Assembly: GCA_002794775.1 (NCBI GenBank)
Contig: NBAY01000014.1
Coordinates: 372,001-436,000, forward strand
DNA: 64,000 nt
Source: Porodaedalea pini
Taxonomy: Eukaryota > Basidiomycota > Agaricomycetes > Hymenochaetales > Hymenochaetaceae
Reading direction: 5' to 3'
Shown here piece by piece: positions 34,807 through 46,427 of this stretch. Position 1 is the stretch's first letter. The number at the start of each line of letters is the position of its first letter. Made by a program: the position numbers and the translations under genes. Below the pieces are notes generated by a model. That model searched no databases. It saw only the letters and a program-made list of their open reading frames with translations, and was not told where the DNA came from.

Positions 34807-35047
34807 GAATCCGATGATGACTTGTACGGAAGTGAGTCCGAAGATGGCAACGAAGCCGCTGAATCAGTTGCTGGTGACAAGGATGAGGATGTCATTGCCA
34901 AGGTCGAAAATGAGAATCCGACATGGCCGGGAACATCTTCTCATTTTTGACCTTGGCAATGACATCCTCATCCGTGTCACCGGCGACTGATTCAGCGGCT
35001 TCGTCCCCATCTTCGGGCTCACTTCCGTACAAGTCATCGTCGGATTC
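34807..35047. repeat. Snap-back inverted duplication (110-bp arms, 21-bp spacer)
   Basis: Bases 34807-34916 are the reverse complement of 34938-35047 with only a few mismatches. Both arms translate, outward from opposite strands, to ESDDDLYGSE followed by AAESVAG and DEDVIAKV, an acidic low-complexity segment. The right arm belongs to an open frame downstream of the bromodomain exons, so the left arm looks like a copied piece of it. Confidence 0.9.
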
Positions 35048-35258
35048 GACACCGTGACGCGGGCGAACCGGAACATCCGTGAACTCACTTAGTTCGCGGT
35101 CCCGCGGGTCTATCACGATCGCGTCCGAAGAATCCGGGGTGAGCTCTGTGTCCATCGCTGCATTTCTGTTCAGCGGAAATGTGGCCGTGTACAGCGAAGG
35201 CAAGGCTGGTAGCGGCGGAAGAGTCGAAAATTCGCGCACATATTGTCGTCGGATTGGG

Positions 35259-35766
35259 TCACCACTTTGATCTCAGACTGCCTTTCTCCGCCAACATCTC
35301 AGCAAAACGTGCTTCAGTGATCTGCTGCGTACCGAACTCTTCCAACTCGCAAGCCTTTTTGAAGATGTCCGTTGACTCGTGGTTGAACTTCTTCGCGTTG
35401 TCGATAATTAAACGAAAGTCAGCCTTTAAGCAGGCTATCAGTTTAAAATTTATGGAAAGAAAAGACAGGATAATACCATAAAAGCACCGTAAGATTCGTA
35501 CCCAAAATCCCTGACCTTGTACGACATTTTCTCGAAGTCCATGGGCCTGGTGATTAACACCAGGTATCCCCTGACTGCCGACACATCGACAGGCTGAGTG
35601 AATATTCCTTCAATGTCTTTGCTAACAGCTGATTTGTCAGTATATTACGGGACGTCCACACACCTCCCCAGGAAAAACATACCCCCTTAGATCATCAAGA
35701 AATGCCGTGAACACCCTTTGAACATGTCTACGGCGTTTTTCAGCAAAGTAGTCACTGTATTCTTCC
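35259..35766 (-). CDS. Bromodomain protein (C-terminal exons; full extent uncertain)
   Basis: Three exons (35683-35766, 35477-35621, 35259-35423) join in phase and encode EEYSDYFAEKRRRHVQRVF, IFTQPVDVSAVRGYLVLITR-PMDFEKM, a bridge, and DFRLIIDNAKKFNHESTDIF ending in LRSKW-stop. The PVD/PMDF ZA-loop pattern and the acetyl-lysine-binding Asn in NAKKFN identify a bromodomain, a chromatin reader. The split ATG reconstructed across the intron ending at 35767 (donor near 35838) could start a protein of about 130 aa; otherwise upstream exons are missing. Downstream, a frame at 34892-35239 (REFSTLPPLPALPSLYTATF, then acidic) may be a further exon or a separated tail. Confidence 0.62.
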
Positions 35767-35839
35767 CTGAGATATGTGAAAATACATATGTGAGTGGATG
35801 TGTGCATTATCGATAGAGCTCCAAGGCCGTGCCACTTAC

Positions 35840-36530
35840 ATGTCGACTACGGCGATAAGACGTGCACAGGGCGGAAGAGGTTACGGCGTTGAGATATGGA
35901 GACTGTTGAAGGAGAACACTGGAGAGTCGAAGGGGAGTGACAAGGTATTTATGAAGGGAGGGAGCACGCTGACACTCTGGATTAATTTGAAAAAATAGGA
36001 TACTTTTCGTTGTGCTTGTCAAACGGCGACTCAAGAAAGAAGACCTGCATTCCACATGCAACGCCAATATTAATGCCATCCCTTCTCCCCTGTCCGGCCA
36101 TGCTCAGTAGTCTGCAGTCCTTAAACAGATGCAGACAAAGCCAGCAAACCGAAGAAGAAGGAGCGGCATCGGCATTGCATGTGGAAGTAGACACCGAGTA
36201 GACACCGCCGATCTCGAGCTTCGACGAGACTTCAAGGTCCGACAGACACAAGCCAATTGATGAATTACAGCCGAGGACGTTGATCTGGACCGGCAGAAGC
36301 TAGAGCGACGCTAAGTTGAATTGACGCGCTACATGCATGATATAACGAATAGTACGCTGTATGTTGTCTTCGGCATAGACTGGGCTGCCGGTAGGAAGGA
36401 AAATAATAATGGCAGTACGACTACGAGTCGCAGTCTATCAGAGGACTCGGAGAGGAGTGGTCAGGGGGAGCCGGAGCTGTAGTTAGAAGTTAGTTCCCAC
36501 ACTTTGTGGACGTCGCGCGGTAAGGACCGC
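35840..36530. other. Region without a supported gene, left flank of the hAT insertion
   Basis: Frames of 63-90 codons on both strands carry no recognisable motif. The 8-bp target site ATCCGCCT follows at 36531-36538. Confidence 0.45.
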
Positions 36531-36538
36531 ATCCGCCT

Positions 36539-36558
36539 TAGAGTTGGAGGGGAAACTC
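36539..36558 (+). repeat. hAT left terminal inverted repeat
   Basis: Identical to the reverse complement of 46893-46912. Followed inside by several TGGTTAACCAC-type subterminal motifs (about 36575-36625). Confidence 0.95.
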
Positions 36559-36736
36559 GAAGTTACCCACCGAGTGGTTAACCACCGTGGTTTCCCACGG
36601 GGTTAACCACTTCACCACAGGGCACTGTCGAAAATGGCCTGTGGTAAACCCAATTAGATATATTAGTCATTATTTCTTATGTCATAGTGTAGGGTAATCT
36701 AATCAAAAAAAATTTTCAGTCGAGGCGCATACAGCT

Positions 36737-37626
36737 ATGTCTGTAAACATTCTAGGTCCTCAAGAGCTTGAAACTAAGCTTCAAGAGCTATTCTACTATC
36801 TTTCTAGTCTCCCAGATAACCTTCCTTTCTCAAATCAGTACTATGATTTTAAATCATTCGGTCTTCCTGCTGAGGATGTTGAAGATTATGGCACAGACGG
36901 AGCCGTGAATCATGCACTGGAGGTTGCTTTGTGTCCAGAAGGGCGCCAAATTGGAATAAAACTTAAGGAGCGAGGTCCAGGTCTTGTGGCTGTGGTGGAT
37001 GTATTAAGGAAATATAATTCAGAGTTCCCGGGACATGCGGTTCTGCAGAAGTGGGTGGGAGACTTGATAGAAGCGGCCAAAGTGCTCGGTGGAGTGGTGA
37101 GAATTAAAAAACCTTATTGATTTGTGTTTCTAAATTTAAATTACTTTTGTAGAATACACCTATAGATCCCACATTGACCGAACTACTGGTTGAGGATCAC
37201 GGTACAGGACAAAAGCGAAAGAAGTCAGTTACTGACTCCAATCAGCGAAAGAAGCCAAACCTTGAGCTCGAGAAGGAAGATCGTGTCATAGATCGGTATA
37301 TTGATCTGAATCCAGCTGAAGAAGAGGAGAAAAAAGGAAAGGGTGGCCGGAAAGCAGACCCCTTGCTTGATAGTATCTGGGTCTTGTGTCGCCTAAAAAA
37401 TGATACTTCAGGCCGAAAATACTACAGATGCAGTGGGGCTATTACCGGATGTGAACAAGTTTATGCATTAGATTCGGGTTGGAGGTCACGATTCTTCAAG
37501 CATGCTTCCGAATGCGCGCATATATCCTGAGCGGTCTGGCGAGAAGTTAACGAAGCAATGGGCAAGCATGCCCTTGGGAACATAATTCCCAATCCAGCCC
37601 CACAGGCTCTGTCGAGGTCTTCAGGG
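36737..37626 (+). pseudogene. hAT transposase, 5' part with BED-type zinc finger
   Basis: Exon 1 (36737-37096) encodes an N-terminal helical region (ELETKLQELFYYLSSLPDNL). After an intron, exon 2 (from 37153) encodes KRKKSVTDSNQRKKP and a BED-like finger: LDSIWVLCRLKND, YYRCSGAITGC and FFKHASECAH. A TGA at 37528-37530 interrupts the frame, which then stays open (AVWREVNEAMGKHALGNIIP) up to the retrotransposon insertion at 37626/37627. Removing the insertion and one copy of the CAGGG duplication rejoins this frame with the 3' part (SRSSGAVSGAAVNS), so the insertion hit an exon. The TGA may be a decayed CGA; I found no intron that removes it. Confidence 0.82.
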
Positions 37627-38039
37627 TGTTAGAACCTGAACTTTCACCTTTTCTTTATTTTCCCTTTTACCATTTCCTTTAGTATATTCACCCTTTTCAT
37701 TATATTTACCCATCTTACACAATCATTCCCACAACACCTTCATTCGTTCCATTCCGACCCTTTATGTAATATTAGATAATATAGTCTCACGGTCGTCGCT
37801 ATATAAGGTCTCAGGAATCGCATGAACTCCTTGTTCTGCTTTTCCTCTTACCTCCGCGACGACCTAGGTGAGACTCGTCCCCCTTGTATTAGTTTAGTCT
37901 TGTATTAATCCTCTTACCTCCGCGACGACCTAGCCTGAGTACAGCGTGTCCCGAGTCCCCGCTCGAGTATAGCACGTCCCAGACGACAGTCAGCCGAGGC
38001 CTGCCCAGTCCGAGTCGTCTCCCGGACTCCCGCCTAACA
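37627..38039 (+). repeat. 5' LTR of the chromovirus
   Basis: 413 bp, TG...CA ends. A TATA box (CTATATAAGG) lies near 37799-37808. A 24-nt segment (CTCTTACCTCCGCGACGACC at its core) occurs twice about 70 bp apart within the LTR. No obvious tRNA primer-binding site follows: the next bases are TAAAAGCAGAACCCC. Confidence 0.95.
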
Positions 38040-38822
38040 TAAAAGCAGAACCCCACCCAGGCTCATCCCCAGCGTACGTCGTCGCTGTCGACTCGCCTTC
38101 ACTCGGTCTAGAGGAGTGCTCCCCTCGACGGACTTGACGTGTAAACCCCCTAAACGACAACCCTCAACCCTGCCCGGACGTTTCCGGATGTTCGTGTATT
38201 AAGTAATCCGACTTTCCCCGACCTTTACCGCATTTGGACGCCTACTCGACCTTGGAGGACCTGACGCCCTAATCGGGAAACCCTCTCCCACTCTGGCCCT
38301 CCGTCTTTCTCTTTGGTGGAGCACGCACCTGACGTGGACGTGGGTAACCAGACGAGTACAAACTTCGACGACAATCTCGTTTGTGATCTCACTCAGATCC
38401 TACCACCTCGTCATCAACTTCGCTGACGAACCCGCTCAACGTTGGCGTAACCCCGGTACCAACGCATACCCGATCCCTGTTCCTCCTCCATCGTCAACAT
38501 AGATCTCGACGAGGAACAACGTCGTGCTCTCCCGCCTCGTTCCTGGTACAACGAGGAACGCCGCTCCTGGTTCACGGTTACTCAAACAGGCGTTGAATAC
38601 GTTATCTGGTGGCGTCCAGAGAAAGGACTCTGGTATTCGACGCTTGAAGGAGGAAGAAGATTAAAGTGGGCTCCTGCGCCGATAGATCAGACAACCCCGA
38701 TTTCACCATCGCTTTCGACGTCAACCATTCTCCCACCGATCCCAGGACCGTATAGAGAAGCGCGACGAGATTCATCACCACCGACCCCCCCTGAGCGACA
38801 AACGGACACGCCTAGAACAACA

Positions 38823-39896
38823 ATGTCGACGGGAAGCTTCAGCACACAACAGCTGGAGCAAATCGCGGCGATCGTAGCAGGCGCCTTCGCTCACCAAGCC
38901 GCAAACACCCCAGCGGGCCCTAGTGCCGCTGCTGTACCGAACATCGACGTCGCCCGACCACGTGAATTCACTGGTGGCGACGATTACCTCGACTTCAGAC
39001 GTGAAGTCCTTCTTTTCGTATCCGCAAATCCAAATCGATACCCTACGTCAGAGAGTAAGATTTATGTAGCTCTCTCCTACCTGAAGGGTGGTAATGCGGC
39101 GACGTGGGCGCAGAACTACGTCGAGGAGTCGACAACGTCGGGAATCGTCACCTTCACCGACAGCTGGGAAAGATTCCAGGAACGACTCGACGCCTCGTTC
39201 GACGACCCGAATCGCAAGGAGAAAGCGCTGAAGGATTTCCGAGATAAGGTTCAGAAGGACCTAACCGCGGACGAGTTCTTCCAGAAGTTCGACGTGATCA
39301 TTAAGCGCGCCGAGCTGAAAGCCGACAGCGTCATCTGCGATCGCCTCAAGCAAGCGATGAACATCGAGGTGGTCCGTGGAGTGCTAAGGTCGACGCCAGT
39401 CCCAACGAAATACGAGGATTGGAAGAACAAGGCGATCGAAATAGACCGTGGCGAACAGCAGATTCGCGCTATACAACGAGGACGCGCCTTTCTTCCCCCT
39501 CCTCGCCTACCACAACAAGCACCCCCAGCTCGCCGTCAGGTAGCGGCCCCTCACATCGATAGACGCGACGCGACCGGCGTCACCTTCGGAGGCGCTGGTC
39601 AGCCGATGGACGTCTCAATGAACGAGGCACAACGACGACGCGCGTGCTGGATCTGTGGTGGTTTGGGTCACTTCAAGGACAAGTGCCCGCAAGCGAAACC
39701 GATCATCCAGCGCATGCTGGAACTGATGGCGCCAGGCGAACGTCGTGTCCTCGCCGACGAACTCGGAGCGATGAAAGAGTCAGCCTTCGAGGAAGTCGTA
39801 GACACTCGAAGGTCGACTGTGGAGGACTATGTGGAAGAAGAAGACAATGACGAAGAGGTCGTCGACTCGCAGGGTTTTGCGAGTGGTCAGGCGTAG
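38823..39896 (+). CDS. gag: Chromovirus Gag (357 aa or longer)
   Basis: Structural protein forming the cytoplasmic virus-like particle. A gag domain lies near residues 40-210 (REFTGGDDYLDFRREVLLF, YLKGGNAATWAQNYVEE, DWKNKAIEIDRGEQQIRAIQ), then a basic Pro-rich linker, then a CCHC zinc knuckle CWICGGLGHFKDKC near residue 275. The frame remains open upstream to about 38498 without an ATG, so the true start may be further 5' or spliced; the Met at 38823 is the first in frame. It ends with TAG at 39894-39896. Confidence 0.9.
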   Translation: MSTGSFSTQQLEQIAAIVAGAFAHQAANTPAGPSAAAVPNIDVARPREFTGGDDYLDFRREVLLFVSANPNRYPTSESKIYVALSYLKGGNAATWAQNYVEESTTSGIVTFTDSWERFQERLDASFDDPNRKEKALKDFRDKVQKDLTADEFFQKFDVIIKRAELKADSVICDRLKQAMNIEVVRGVLRSTPVPTKYEDWKNKAIEIDRGEQQIRAIQRGRAFLPPPRLPQQAPPARRQVAAPHIDRRDATGVTFGGAGQPMDVSMNEAQRRRACWICGGLGHFKDKCPQAKPIIQRMLELMAPGERRVLADELGAMKESAFEEVVDTRRSTVEDYVEEEDNDEEVVDSQGFASGQA

Positions 39897-39918
39897 CCAT
39901 CGGGGCGACTGACTGAGA

Positions 39919-42900
39919 AGAACAAGGGACTTCGAATCCGGATTCGTTAAAATATAACCAACCGTCTGTACAACACGTAGATGCAAACGACGTCGATGGT
40001 TTTCTTGAGTATGAAGTCCCCACCGGTGTGAAAGGAAGTGAAGAGTACGAGCAGCTGTTCATGAGAGGAACTGGCGGACGCCAGCTGGACCTTCTCCTGA
40101 ACGTCGGACACAGCGTGGAAGGTGAAGTGAGGGAGGTAGACGCACACGCGCTCGTAGATTTGGGATGTACGGGATCGTGCATTGATGTAAGGTTTGTCGA
40201 ACGATACGGGCTGGAGACGAAGCGTTATATCCGACCCCTTGCGGTACTCAATGCTGACGGCACGCACAACGAAGCCGGGTTAATCGAGGAGTACGTTGAC
40301 ATTGAACTTACAATCGGTCACCATAAGGAACAGATTATCCTGGCGGTAACCTCACTGGCGTCGTCTAACATCTTCCTGGGGTACGACTGGCTTCGACGGC
40401 ACAACCCGGAGGTCGACTGGAAGACGGGTACGCTCGAATTTACTCGCTGCCCGAGTGAATGTGCGATCAAAAAGGAGCCTGTAGAGGACCTAGGCAAGGT
40501 GAAGGAGGTGGTAGAACAGATGAGGAGGGTGAGTGAGATGCGAATGGACAAGGTGTCCTGGCCCGCATACCTCAATGACTACGCCGATGTTTTCAGCGAA
40601 AAGGGCTTTGAGAAGCTGCCGGAGCACCGACCCTGGGACCATGTCATCGACTTGAAGCCTGACTTCAAACCGAGCGACTGTAAGATCTACCTGCTCACGC
40701 CAACTGAGCAGCAGTCACTCAAGGACTTCCTTGATGAAAATCTAAAGTCGGGTCGCATTCGACGGTTGATATCGCCCATGGCATCACCCTTCTTCTTCAT
40801 TAAGAAGGCCGACAAATCGCTACGCCCGATCCAGGATTACCGTAAGCTCAATGACGGTACGATCAAGAACAAGTATCCCCTCCCTCTCATCGACGAACTC
40901 GTCAACAAGGTCAAGAAAGCGAAGTACATCACTAAGCTTGACCTTCGCTGGGGATACTACAATATCCGGATCCGCGAGGGTGACGAGTGGAAGGCGGCTT
41001 TCCGCACGAACATGGGTCTCTTTGAACCAACGGTGATGTTCTTTGGTCTTTGCAACACACCGGCCACTTTCCAAGCTTTTGTCAACCACATCTTCAAGGA
41101 ACTGATCTACGCAAACTTGATCATCGTATACCTCGACGACATACTGATCCTCTCAGAAACCATTGAGGAGCACATCGACACGTCGAGGCGCGTACTTCAG
41201 ATCCTCCGGGAAAACGGCCTGTACTTGAAGCCGGAGAAGTGCGAATTCGATGCCAAGGTCGTTAAGTATCTCGGTCACATCATTGGCAACGGCGAGATCA
41301 AGGCTGACCCGGCAAAGACGGAGGCGATTGCGAACTGGCCGGTCCCACGAAACCTCAAGGAGCTACAACAGTTCCTCGGCATGGGAAACTGGCTGAGACG
41401 GTTTATTAAGGACTACAGCAAGGTGGTCCGGCCGTTGACGTCATTAACGGGCAAGAAGGACTGGGTATGGGAGACTGAACAGCAGGAAGCGTTCGAGGAG
41501 CTGAGACGACGTCTCTGCTCACCTCCAGTCCTAGCCATCGCCAACGACGAGGGCCCTTTCTGCGTAGAAGCGGACTCGTCAAACTTTGCGCTCGGCGGTG
41601 TGTTGTTGCAGAAGCAGGAAGGGAAGTGGAGGGTGATTGCCTACAGGTCAGAAGCGCTCGAACCGGCGGAACGAAACTACGAGATCTACGACAAAGAGAT
41701 GCTCGCGATCATTTCGGCACTCAAGGAATGGCGGCAATATCTCCTCGGCGCTCGCCACAAGATCGAAATCTGGTCCGACCATGCCAACCTCACCTACTTC
41801 AGGTCGGCGCAGAAGCTGAGCTATCGTCAAGCTCGCTGGCGGACCGAACTTGAAGAATTCGACTTCCACCTCGAACACAAGTCGGGGAAGACGATGGGCA
41901 AGGCCGACCTACTATCGCGTATGGCGGGCTACGATCAGGGCAAGGATGACAATGACGGTGTCATTTTCATCAAAGAGAAGTGGCTGAACCGTGGGGTGGT
42001 CAGAACATCGTGTGATGAAGTGTTGGACAGAGTGAGGGAAGCGCAGAGGGTGCAGGACGAGTCGGAGAGGCCGACGGGCATGACAGAGGTTGACGGATGG
42101 TGGCGGATGAAAGGCAAGGTGTACGTGCCGTCAACATTGAAGGAGGCCGTGTTGCGGGAGTGTCACGACTCGGTGCTAGCTGGTCATCCGGGAGCGTCGA
42201 AGACGGTAGAGCTCGTCCGTCGCGATTTCTGGTGGGCGTCGATTTTCTCCGACGTCCGAGCATACGTCCGAGGATGCAACCGTTGTCAACGGACGAAGGC
42301 CTTAAGAACGTCGAGGTCGAGGCCACTTCATCCAAACGCAGTCCCCGAAGATCCCTGGGAAATTGTTACGGTTGACCTAATCGGAGAGCTCCCAGACTCC
42401 AAGGGACACAACGCGATCTGCGTCTTCGTGGACAGATTCTCGAAGCAAATGCATGCGATCCCGACGACGACGAGGCTGTCAGCAGAAGGCATGGCTCAGT
42501 TGTACCGCGACCATGTCTTCCGCCTTCACAGACTACCGAAGAAGATCATCCATGACAGAGGCACGCAATTTGATGTGTCGATGATGAAGGAGCTGTACAA
42601 ACTCCTGCACATCGAAGGCAACCCATCGACAGCGTACCATCCACAGACGGATGGTCAAACGGAACGTGTTAACCAAGAGCTCGAACAGTACCTTCGACTC
42701 TTCGTTAACCATCGACAATCAGACTGGAAAGACTGGCTCCCCCTCGCAGAGTTCGCATACAATAACCGCGAACACTCGGCGACTAAGATGTCCCCCTTCT
42801 ATGCGAACACAGGACGTCACCCCTTGAGCTTTGACACGACGCGAACCTCATCTGCTAACATGTCAGCGGAAGAATTCGCAAAACACATCAAGGAGACTCA

Positions 42901-43522
42901 TCATGTCGCGAAGGACAATCTGGTCAAGGCAGCAGAGGATATGAAGCGCTACCATGACCGGACGGCAGGGACTTCAGTGGAATATAAGGCTGGAGACAAG
43001 GTCTTCCTCGACGGGCGGAATATAAGTACGGACTCGCCAACGAAGAAACTCGCAGACAAGTGGTACAGTCCATTCGACATCATCGACAAGGTGGGAGCAA
43101 GCGCGTACAAGCTCAAGCTCCCGAAGCGATGGAAAAAAGTCCACCCCGTCTTCAACGAAGCCCTGTTGAAACCCGCCGTCGAACCATCCTTTGAAAGCCA
43201 GAAGCAACCCCCGCCGCCACCGCCAGACATCGTCGACAACGAGGAGGAATATGAACTCGAGGAAGTCCTAGACTCACGTCTGCACCGAAAGAAACTACAG
43301 TACCTTGTCAAGTGGGTCGGTTACAATGAACCAACATGGCAACCTGAGACGGACTTCGGCGAGAACGCGAAGGAGGCGATCGCTGAGTTCTACCTCAAAC
43401 ATCCCGGTGCACCTCGGAAACTCGACATCCCTCGTCAACGACTCTGTCCGCTCTTCGTCGACACTGAGCCTGACGACCGCGATCATGGTTGGTCGGGACG
43501 CCCAACCTTGAAGGGGGGGTAA
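39919..43522 (+). CDS. pol: Chromovirus Pol: protease, RT, RNase H, integrase, chromodomain
   Basis: Residue positions are counted from 40028, where a non-ATG start is usually drawn; the frame is open from 39919. A protease-like segment ALVDLGCTGSCID appears near residue 40, with Leu in place of the usual Ser of DSG. The RT carries YPLPLIDELVNKV, LDLRWGYYNIRI and the catalytic YLDDILIL near 367. RNase H shows VEADSSNFALGGVLL. The integrase HHCC region HDSVLAGHPGASKTVEL...CNRCQRTK is near 713-755, followed by VDLIGELPD and TAYHPQTDGQTERVNQ. The C-terminal chromodomain (YELEEVLDS, LQYLVKWVGY, TWQPETDF) at about 1075-1125 probably directs integration to marked chromatin. Pol lies in a different frame from gag and opens 22 nt after its stop. 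The stop TAA abuts the 3' LTR. Confidence 0.93.
43510..43519 (+). promoter_or_regulatory. Polypurine tract of the chromovirus
   Basis: GAAGGGGGGG lies just upstream of the 3' LTR, where plus-strand DNA synthesis is primed. It overlaps the last codons of pol. Confidence 0.85.
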
Positions 43523-43935
43523 TGTTAGAACCTGAACTTTCACCTTTTCTTTATTTTCCCTTTTACCATTTCCTTTAGTATATTCACCCTTTTCATTATA
43601 TTTACCCATCTTACACAATCATTCCCACAACACCTTCATTCGTTCCATTCCGACCCTTTATGTAATATTAGATAATATAGTCTCACGGTCGTCGCTATAT
43701 AAGGTCTCAGGAATCGCATGAACTCCTTGTTCTGCTTTTCCTCTTACCTCCGCGACGACCTAGGTGAGACTCGTCCCCCTTGTATTAGTTTAGTCTTGTA
43801 TTAATCCTCTTACCTCCGCGACGACCTAGCCTGAGTACAGCGTGTCCCGAGTCCCCGCTCGAGTATAGCACATCCCAGACGACAGTCAGCCGAGGCCTGC
43901 CCAGTCCGAGTCGTCTCCCGGACTCCCGCCTAACA
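43523..43935 (+). repeat. 3' LTR of the chromovirus
   Basis: 413 bp, same length as the 5' LTR. The only difference noticed is AGCACA here against AGCACG in the 5' copy. Followed by the target duplication CAGGG. Confidence 0.95.
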
Positions 43936-46414
43936 CAGGGGCTGTGTCCGGAGCGGCTGTAAACTCCACTCTTGTTGGCTGGGCGAGTAATGCAGGCCGC
44001 ACGGAGCTCAACAAGAAGATCAACTTCGCTATCTTGAAGCTTCTATGTGTCCGTGGTTTGCCTCCCTCGGTAGTGGACTCTCGTGAATGGAAGGAGTTGT
44101 TCTCTGTTGCAGCTCCAAAATATCAACACTCGGGCTCCCGGACTTTTGTTGATTCGCTCATCCCTCAAGAATGCACATATATCAAGACAAAACAACTGGA
44201 ACACCTCAAAAAATGCGATAATCTCACCATTAGTTTTGATGGTGGCACAACTGCATCCACACAGTCGGTCTATACAGTTCACATCATTACTCCAGAGCAC
44301 CGGATCTTTTTATTCGATGGGAATGAGGCATCAGATGAGTCGCATACTGCTGACTACATATTTCGAGTTCTCAACACGGTGAGCTGCTTTCTTTTCAGAT
44401 TCAATTCAATTAACATTCTTATATCTATTCATAGGCTATGCAGTCAATTGGCTCAGCGCTTTTCAGAGGCATAACATCCGATAATACAGGAAATACGACA
44501 GCTGCAAGAAATTTAATTTGTGGAGCTTATCCCTGGATGATTATCCTTCCAGATCCCTGCCATCGACTCAACTTGCTGTGCAAGGATCTCGCAAAGATAT
44601 CAGATTTTAAATCGGTAAGTATAATAATTGTATCATTATAATATTCAGCTAATATATCCCCAGACAATCAAACAGGTACAACGAGCAGTGAAATTTTTTC
44701 GCAAGTCGTCTTTTGGTACTGCTCAGTTGAAGAAGAAACGCAAGGAATATGGAATTCCTCGTGGAATACGTTCCATGGGCAAGACTCGGTTCGGAACCAT
44801 CTATTTTTCAGCCCTATCTATCGAGGACAACTACCGGGCAATTGGCGATTTATGCAGGCAGAAGATAATCAAAATCCCGGAAGTAAACCATCTTTTTATT
44901 CCCGGTGGTTTGGCAGCCACTCAATTTATATGCTCTCTTCAACAATTGACAATGGTTCTTGCCCCTATCGCGAAGTCAATCACCTGCCTTGAATCGACAC
45001 ATTCCACCATTTCCGATGTCTATCTTTTCTGGCTCGCCGTTACCGCAGAAATCCACCAGCTTATCACTCAAGATGGTCTATCGAACAAAGTCAAAGAAGC
45101 AATACGTCGTGCAGTAAACTATCGGTTCGATCAAATGGTAAACGATGCACCATCAGACGTATTTCTTTGTGGATTTATACTTGACCCGCGTAAGTCATAT
45201 TTTACTTCACTCCTGCTGCTGGTAATCTTCGGAGAACTACAGTAAAGTCCTGAATTTGAACTGACTGGTATACTTAGGGTTTCGTAATGCTAATATCATC
45301 TGCGATCTCAACCCACTCGCCATTAAAAAGATCAAAATACTTCCGCATGACAGTTCAGGGAATATCGGCACATCTAGCTCAACAAATTCCAACACTAGTA
45401 TTCCCGAATCTCTGAAATGTGCTGGCATATTCTTACAAGAAATGCTTTGTGCTCAATATCGCGACCTCAAGAAGCCTATTGCCAGGCTTTCCATCTCTGA
45501 AGCATACATACGGTTGAAGGAGCAATTAATCAAGTATCAGAAAGGCTTGTATCCCTTTGATCGGCCATTCTCAAACACAAAGGACCATGCAGGTGCATGG
45601 TGGAAAACACTTGACAGGGATTCATCAAATGAACCTCAACCACTCGCAGTACGTCTCAGTAACTTCTACAAATCAATGTCATGAAGAGAGCTTTCGCTCT
45701 CTGGTATCTCTCTTTTTGCTCAACTAACTTCCCTCTCATTTCAGAAACTTGCCCGTACTCTCTTCGAGCTTCTGCCAAACTCCATGGCAGATGAACGGAC
45801 TGCTTCCACTTTCAACTGGCTCAACAGCCCCTTGCGAAATCGTCAGGAAGTCGACACTCTTGTCAGGATGACAACCGTTCGGCAATGGTATTTTCATGAC
45901 CCTGAGGCATGTATTTCATGTCTTATTATTGATTACACTGAGAATAATATGAATTTTTTCAAAGGATCAGTCCGAACCTTTTCGCCCAACTGTTCGCTTT
46001 CGAGACATGTCAAACACAATATTTGGGACAAACAATGCTCAAAAGAATGGAACGGCAAATGCGACCAAGACCAGCAGCTCTAGCCTGCACTCTTCAAATC
46101 CAGTCGATGACACTATAACATCTGATGTACAAGATGATCTTGGCGATGATGCGGAAGATGTTGAAGATGCAATACTTGATGAAAAGGATGATGACGACAT
46201 TCCGGAATCAGGCAATACATTTTCGTCCTCTTTGTTGAATCTGGACATGCAAGTAAACCTTTTATCTCCGGTTCTTCTTGACATTCTTTCAGACAGTGAT
46301 AGTTTCACAAATATCAACTTAAACGAGGAGAAGGAAAAGTATTTAGGTGGCAAGACGGATTTTGATGGGCCGACAATTGACATTGATGACGATGACATGT
46401 GGAAAAAGTTCTAG
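43936..46414 (+). pseudogene. hAT transposase, 3' part with dimerisation domain
   Basis: Continues the frame broken by the chromovirus. Exons: to 44378, 44435-44614, 44664-45189, 45278-45648, 45745-45906 and 45965-46414. Recognisable parts are NNKINFAILKLLCVRGLPPS-like RNase H-fold entry (NKKINFAILKLLCVRGLPPS), LTISFDGGTTASTQSVYTVH, GITSDNTGNTTAARNLI, LPDPCHRLNLLCKDLAK, and the C-terminal dimerisation region KLARTLFELLPNSMADERTA with FNWLNSPLRNRQ. The tail is acidic (DEKDDDDIPE). The intron at 45907-45964 appears to use a GC donor (GAG/GCATGT) since no GT donor keeps the frame. The gene cannot make a whole protein because of the insertion and the upstream TGA. Confidence 0.86.
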
Positions 46415-46427
46415 TTTATGTTATACA

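Larger units (their letters stand above)
37627..43935 (+). mobile_element. Young Ty3-type chromovirus LTR retrotransposon (6309 bp)
   Basis: 413-bp LTRs (TGTTAG...TAACA) bracket gag and pol. The order protease, reverse transcriptase, RNase H, integrase, chromodomain identifies a chromovirus. The target duplication is CAGGG (37622-37626 and 43936-43940). Only one substitution between the LTRs was noticed (a G to A change in a CpG), so the insertion is recent. Both long coding frames are free of internal stops. It lies inside the hAT transposase exon. Confidence 0.96.
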
